From the NCBI GenBank assembly GCA_024691145.1, contig JAILNW010000405.1:1-8727 (forward strand): 8,727 bases of DNA, given 5' to 3'. Both the position numbers and the translations under genes were made by a program. Of the stretch, positions 4,732 through 8,727 are shown piece after piece (within the stretch, counting starts at the first letter, position 1; every line of letters starts with the position of its first letter). The notes under the pieces are model-generated. The model was not told the DNA's origin, did no database searches, and saw nothing but the letters and a program-made list of their open reading frames with translations. The DNA is from Lachnospiraceae bacterium (GTDB lineage: Bacteria > Bacillota > Clostridia > Lachnospirales > Lachnospiraceae).

Positions 4732-7700
4732 CTACTGTGGCATAGATGCTGTTACAGCACCATCTTTAATTGTGTAAACTCCGGCCTTATCTATAGCATA
4801 ATTCTTAGAGTTGTTATTATCCCAGTTTCCATTACCATCATTGAAACAGAACTCAAGTTTGCTTTCTTTGCCAAGATTAATTGTTATAACTCTGTATCCT
4901 TCTACAGAAGAAGCATCTGTCTTGATTCCAGGAACTGCTGTCCATTCTCCTCCTCCAATTGAGTAGTGAATGTTTGCTTCCCATGGAGTTCTGTAGTAAA
5001 TTGTAACTGTGTTTTCTTTTTCTTCAGCAGGTTCTCCCTTAGTAATCTTGCCATTCTTAACTGTATAAATACCTGTTTCAGTGAAACTGTAATCTTTTCC
5101 TTCATTATTATCCCAGTTTCCTTCACCATTGTTGAAGCACATCTTTAATGCCTTTTCTTTTCCCATATCCACAACGATCTTGGAATATCCGGCATACTTA
5201 GAAGCCTCCATCTTAACTCCAGGAACTTTTGTCCATTCTCCTTCTCCAATTGAGTAGTGAGCACATGGATTAGTCCATCCTGTGTAGTAATATACAACTG
5301 TCTGACCTTCTACTGGTGTCTCAGTCGGATTTACTGTTGGTTCTACAGTTGGATTAACTGTTGGAACTACTGTAGGTGCTACAGTTGGCGCTATAGTTGG
5401 TGCTATAGTTGGTGCAACTGTTGGCTCTGGTCCGTCAAGTAATCCATTTGAATCATATGAGCCATTATTTTTAACTACAAATCCCTGTTCTTCAGAACCT
5501 GGTACCTGATTATGTCCATCAGAGAATATAATGTATCCATTCTGGTAATCAAGTGCATCTACAAGTATTTCATAAAGGTCATTTTCTTTTCTTGTCATTG
5601 AAGGTCCTGGCCAAGGAGCAACCTCTGAAGCCACCTTATTCTCAACCTTATAAATATAAGCATATATTGCTGTATTCCAGTTTGAAGGTTTCTTAAATGT
5701 AACCTTTAATAATTCTGAAGCATCCTTCTTTACAAATTTGTAAGTTACAGTTTCTGTAGCATCATCATTTTCAGCTTTTAAAGTAACTGTAATTTCAGTA
5801 CCAGCTGGGCATCCAGCACCTATCTTAATCTTCTTCTCATCAGCATACTTATAATTGCTTCCACCATTAATTGAATATGTAGCAGCTGTGCTGTCAGAAG
5901 TTCTTAACATAAGTTCTATTCCATCTGTATAGAATACGTTGTCAACATTAGCATTATAGTCAGCTATACTAGCCTTTGGATAGTTAACACCACCCTTGTA
6001 TATAACTACAACTGAACGTGCAGGAACTGTTCCTGTAATCTTTCCATCCTTAACTTCAAATACATTTGAGCTGTCTACACGGTCTTTATATGTACCATCG
6101 TTAATATTTGTTTCTGAATTAAGTTCTGTTGAAGAGTAACTCATATTAATAATTGTCATACCCTTGTTACCACGTTCAACCATAAGAATCTTATTATCAT
6201 TATAGTTTCTTAAGTACTCACTTTCACCTTCCATAGCATTACGGAAAAGGTTAACTGCTGCAACTGATGGGTCTTTATATAAGTCAGATCCTGCATCACC
6301 AATCTTAGTTAATCCAGGGAATCTGCTGTCATAGCTAGTTCCACCTGCTCCAACTGGTCTGTCGAAGAATAATGGTGTAGTTTCTTTTCTTGCTGCAATT
6401 ACAGCCCATGTAAGCTTAATCTGCTCATTTGTCATCCAAACAGTTTCAAGCTCATCACCTGCAAAGTTATCATGTGACTCAACCCAGGTTACAAGTTTAT
6501 CACTTGAAGCATTGTAGTTATATCCCTGAATGCTGTTTATATTTAAATCATTAGATGCAATCTGTTTTCTTAAATCATATGCATATCCAGATGCTGTACA
6601 GTTAACATATTTTGCATATTCTGCTTCATCAAATACACCATCCTGAATAAGTTCTGCATACTGGAACTCTGATTTATTGTTAGTTACAACTGGCCAGAAG
6701 TTTCCTCCAAAACCTTGCTCGTTAGGAAGCTCGATATGCTTACCAGCATCATATCTGAAACCTGAAGCACCATCTGCTAAAAGAGTATTAAGGCATGATA
6801 AAAATCTCTGCTGCATATAATCGCTCTGAGTGTTAAAATCCCACATAGCAAGTAACTGTCCCTGAGTTACTTTATATCTGTTATTCCAGTCATAAATCTT
6901 TCCTTCTGTATGGAAGTTTTTAGGATCATTGATATCCTCATCACATAATGATAAAAGGTTAGTTGTATGGTTAAATACAACGTCAACTACTATCTTGATG
7001 CCTTTCTTATTAGCTTCTGCGCAAAGAGCTTTGAAATCTTCCTCTGTACCCATCTGGTAATTTCCTAAGCTTAAGCCAAGTGGCTGATAGTGCCACCACC
7101 AGCGGTTTAAAGCAAGGTCTCCATTGTCACCAACTTTACACTTCTGAATTGGTGATGTCTGAACTGCAGTATAACCTGCTTTCTTAATTTCATCAAGGTT
7201 TTCTCTTATTGTATTGAATGACCAGCACCATGCATGTAACATTGTACCCTCTGCAATCTTATCTGCAGCATACTTAACCTTAGTGTCATCAATCTCTTTA
7301 TTCTGAATATCATAAACAACTTCATTGCTATGATCATTGTTATCTGGCTGTCCATATAATGGATCAGTTGGTGCAGGAGTTGGAGCAACTGTTGGCACTA
7401 CTGTAGGAACAGGAGTTGGTTCCGCTGTTGCTGTTGGCTCTGGAGTAATGTACTCAAATGGAGTCTCAGTCTCCTCTGGTTCCTCTGTAACAACTGGCTC
7501 TTCTGTTATAACTGGAGTATCTGTAACAACAGGTGTTTCTGTTATAACAGGCTCTTCTGTCTTATCAGGAGTCTTAGTAACAGGTGTTTTTGTTACTATA
7601 GGATTATCTGAATGTCCAACTCTTGCAAGAAGTGTTGTGAATTCATCATGATCTGCCTTTTCCTGTGATGTAGACTCATCAGCTACATATGGCTCTTCAG

Positions 7701-8643
7701 CATTATCATAAATACAAGTATCTACAGGAAGAGACTGAATTGCAGATTCTCCAAAAGTAGAAACATGCATTACACCAATACCTTTAGTTTCAAGATAATC
7801 TTTATCAATACCCAATACACTAAGAGGTATGTTCATCTCGTACATAGTATCCTGTAAAGGATCATGTCCTAACTTGCTAAGGTCTTTCCAGTCAGAAGAA
7901 TCAGATAACATCATATCTGTCTTAAGTCCAGTATAACCATTCATGTTAATACCGATAAGTTCATCAGAGATATGTCCATCTCCGTATGCATAACTAATAT
8001 TATTCTTTGTAAATCCTAAGCAATATTCTTTTTCATAAGAGAATCCGCCATTATCGTCCATAAGGAATAATCCTGGTGTACCTACACCTGGTTTAGATGA
8101 GAAACATAACAATGTGTCAACACCATTCTTATATGTAATATCCATTCCCCAAACACCTTTTCCAGTGCTTGTAATAGAACCATCTGCTTCCTTGTCAGGA
8201 TCAATGTCTAATGCGATAATCTGTGGTATATCACCATTCCATGCCTTACCATTATCGCTTATAGGATAATTCTGCTCTGGAGCAACAACATCTGTTAAGT
8301 TAACAATTTCCCACATAAGATATAAATTTTCATCATCATATGATGCATATAATGCGTATGTATCATATACAGGTCCTTCGTGAGGTCCTCTAAATGCTCT
8401 AGGATCATCATTAGCAACACCCTGAGCTATAAGCATTGAACTATCCCAATCTGAAAAATCTCCATCGATTGTGATAGTTTTGTTAGCACCAAGTCCGCTT
8501 GGATTTGTGCTAAAATTGTTTGATAAAGAAGCTGCTTTAGAGAAAAAAGCACCTTTTCCCACAACCATTGCGGCTGTTCCAATTGCTACTGCTGCAACTA
8601 AAGTTGAAGCAACAATTACTTTTGATTTCTTTCCAATTTTCAC
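4732..8643 (-). CDS. Secreted modular alpha-amylase, AmyE-type GH13_28 with CBM26 and tandem CBM25
   Basis: This enzyme hydrolyses internal alpha-1,4 bonds of starch outside the cell. Layout of the 1303 residues: signal peptide (KIGKKSK, hydrophobic to about 29, likely cleavage after SKA near 37); a beta-sandwich of CBM9/DOMON-like type at about 53-345 (TITIDGDFSDW); Pro/Thr linker 346-428; GH13 catalytic domain from about 460 to 880; a beta-domain at about 898-972; CBM26 at about 978-1066; Pro/Thr linker 1071-1112; CBM25 copies at 1115-1200 and 1211-1297. GH13 regions are DVVFNH (554-559), GFRYDAGKH with nucleophile D632, QYAEL with acid/base E664 and WVESHD with D725; the gaps of 32 and 61 equal those of B. 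subtilis AmyE (D176/E208/D269). Each CBM25 keeps the H/W/W binding pattern (H1129, W1137, W1177; H1226, W1234, W1274). Start is GTG at 8643, with AAGGAGG 7 bases upstream. No LPXTG, SLH or dockerin is seen. Confidence 0.96.
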   Translation of the reverse strand: MKIGKKSKVIVASTLVAAVAIGTAAMVVGKGAFFSKAASLSNNFSTNPSGLGANKTITIDGDFSDWDSSMLIAQGVANDDPRAFRGPHEGPVYDTYALYASYDDENLYLMWEIVNLTDVVAPEQNYPISDNGKAWNGDIPQIIALDIDPDKEADGSITSTGKGVWGMDITYKNGVDTLLCFSSKPGVGTPGLFLMDDNGGFSYEKEYCLGFTKNNISYAYGDGHISDELIGINMNGYTGLKTDMMLSDSSDWKDLSKLGHDPLQDTMYEMNIPLSVLGIDKDYLETKGIGVMHVSTFGESAIQSLPVDTCIYDNAEEPYVADESTSQEKADHDEFTTLLARVGHSDNPIVTKTPVTKTPDKTEEPVITETPVVTDTPVITEEPVVTEEPEETETPFEYITPEPTATAEPTPVPTVVPTVAPTPAPTDPLYGQPDNNDHSNEVVYDIQNKEIDDTKVKYAADKIAEGTMLHAWCWSFNTIRENLDEIKKAGYTAVQTSPIQKCKVGDNGDLALNRWWWHYQPLGLSLGNYQMGTEEDFKALCAEANKKGIKIVVDVVFNHTTNLLSLCDEDINDPKNFHTEGKIYDWNNRYKVTQGQLLAMWDFNTQSDYMQQRFLSCLNTLLADGASGFRYDAGKHIELPNEQGFGGNFWPVVTNNKSEFQYAELIQDGVFDEAEYAKYVNCTASGYAYDLRKQIASNDLNINSIQGYNYNASSDKLVTWVESHDNFAGDELETVWMTNEQIKLTWAVIAARKETTPLFFDRPVGAGGTSYDSRFPGLTKIGDAGSDLYKDPSVAAVNLFRNAMEGESEYLRNYNDNKILMVERGNKGMTIINMSYSSTELNSETNINDGTYKDRVDSSNVFEVKDGKITGTVPARSVVVIYKGGVNYPKASIADYNANVDNVFYTDGIELMLRTSDSTAATYSINGGSNYKYADEKKIKIGAGCPAGTEITVTLKAENDDATETVTYKFVKKDASELLKVTFKKPSNWNTAIYAYIYKVENKVASEVAPWPGPSMTRKENDLYEILVDALDYQNGYIIFSDGHNQVPGSEEQGFVVKNNGSYDSNGLLDGPEPTVAPTIAPTIAPTVAPTVVPTVNPTVEPTVNPTETPVEGQTVVYYYTGWTNPCAHYSIGEGEWTKVPGVKMEASKYAGYSKIVVDMGKEKALKMCFNNGEGNWDNNEGKDYSFTETGIYTVKNGKITKGEPAEEKENTVTIYYRTPWEANIHYSIGGGEWTAVPGIKTDASSVEGYRVITINLGKESKLEFCFNDGNGNWDNNNSKNYAIDKAGVYTIKDGAVTASMPQ
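4753..5301 (-). repeat. Direct repeat: two tandem CBM25-coding segments
   Basis: The segments for residues 1115-1200 (5301-5044) and 1211-1297 (5013-4753) are homologous copies. One 42-bp stretch at 4928-4969 matches 5219-5260 with three differences, at an offset of 291 bp, which indicates duplication within the gene. The joint is an acidic spacer of about 10 residues (GEPAEEKEN). Confidence 0.88.
5329..5424 (-). repeat. 12-bp tandem repeat encoding the PT[VI]x linker
   Basis: Residues 1074-1105 consist of eight four-residue units (PTVA, PTIA, PTIA, PTVA, PTVV, PTVN, PTVE, PTVN), i.e. eight degenerate 12-bp units. The linker separates the CBM26 from the CBM25 pair. Such arrays can gain or lose units by slippage without shifting the frame. 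Confidence 0.9.
7459..7566 (-). repeat. 18-bp tandem repeat encoding the acidic Thr/Pro linker
   Basis: Residues 360-395 consist of six six-residue units ending in Pro (for example VITETP, VVTDTP, VITEEP, VVTEEP), i.e. six degenerate 18-bp units. Two shorter VTKTP units precede it and a PTP/PTV stretch follows to about 427. It joins the N-terminal domain to the catalytic domain. Confidence 0.88.
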
Positions 8644-8673
8644 AATTAATCCTCCTTATAATAAGTCAAATAC

Positions 8674-8682
8674 AATATATCA
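8674..8682 (-). promoter_or_regulatory. Candidate extended -10 promoter of the amylase gene
   Basis: The minus strand reads TGATATATT: TATATT (8679-8674) preceded by TG (8682-8681). The start would be near 8667, about 24 bases before the GTG. No good -35 is seen at the proper distance, and a palindrome occupies that region, so an activator may be needed. This is inference. Confidence 0.45.
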
Positions 8683-8690
8683 TTCTATTT

Positions 8691-8716
8691 CCCTTTAATT
8701 AGAATACATTAAAGGG
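8691..8716. promoter_or_regulatory. Inverted repeat upstream of the amylase promoter, possible operator
   Basis: Arms CCCTTTAAT (8691-8699) and ATTAAAGGG (8708-8716) are perfect 9-bp inverted copies around an 8-base centre. There is no T-run on either side, so it is not a usual terminator. It would lie at about -24 to -49 relative to the predicted start, the right place for a regulator. Confidence 0.45.
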
Positions 8717-8727
8717 GTGCTTTACGC

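Noticed and set aside
7459..7566. Short regular repeats suggestive of a CRISPR array
   Set aside because: Units are contiguous, in frame, 18 bp long and encode a peptide linker; there are no unique spacers.
7337..7651. 104-codon plus-strand open frame of Gly/Val/Ser/Thr repeats
   Set aside because: It is the antisense reading of the Pro/Thr linker of the amylase, without its own ribosome binding site.
8691..8716. Inverted repeat read as an intrinsic terminator
   Set aside because: The stem is AT-rich and no T-run follows on either strand; an operator is the better reading.
1..8727. A new multi-gene defence or mobile system
   Set aside because: Every substantial frame is accounted for by separately transcribed housekeeping, regulatory or secreted genes; no transposase, recombinase, nuclease, helicase or toxin signature was found.

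Overview
The window is AT-rich, with short intergenic gaps, AAGGAGG-type ribosome binding sites, consensus TTGACA -35 boxes and A/T-run intrinsic terminators. Together with a lipoprotein signal and a very large secreted modular amylase, this points to a low-GC Firmicute, most likely a gut or rumen Lachnospiraceae (Butyrivibrio/Roseburia/Eubacterium-like). That placement is inference from style and gene content; no rRNA or species marker is present.

Layout, left to right. 1-543 (minus) is a TetR-family repressor cut by the window edge, followed by its promoter carrying two near-identical operator palindromes (574-615). 675-1841 (minus) is an unrecognised lipoprotein with its own terminator and promoter; its helical body seems to contain two copies of one segment. 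2093-2974 (plus) is rsmA/ksgA, the 16S rRNA dimethyladenosine methyltransferase. It converges on a HAD-superfamily hydrolase (2993-3760, minus), and one hairpin across the rsmA stop codon serves as terminator for both. 3920-4582 (minus) encodes a small membrane-anchored protein with a long low-complexity extracellular tail. 4732-8643 (minus) encodes a 1303-residue secreted alpha-amylase.

The amylase dominates the window. Its core follows Bacillus subtilis AmyE (GH13 subfamily 28) domain by domain, with the catalytic triad D632/E664/D725 at AmyE spacing and the AmyE C-terminal CBM26. An extra N-terminal beta-sandwich domain, two Pro/Thr linkers built of short tandem repeats, and a tandem pair of CBM25 starch-binding modules have been added. 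No LPXTG, SLH or dockerin is visible, so it is probably released or held only by starch binding.

Each gene appears to be its own transcription unit: nearly every gap holds a recognisable terminator, promoter or both, and no operon of two complete genes is evident. The genes do not form an obvious joint pathway. I see no tRNA, rRNA, CRISPR array, insertion sequence or phage gene, and no convincing new multi-gene system. The points most worth a second look are the amylase architecture and its repeat-built regions, the lipoprotein's internal duplication and possible leader ORF, and the double TetR operator.
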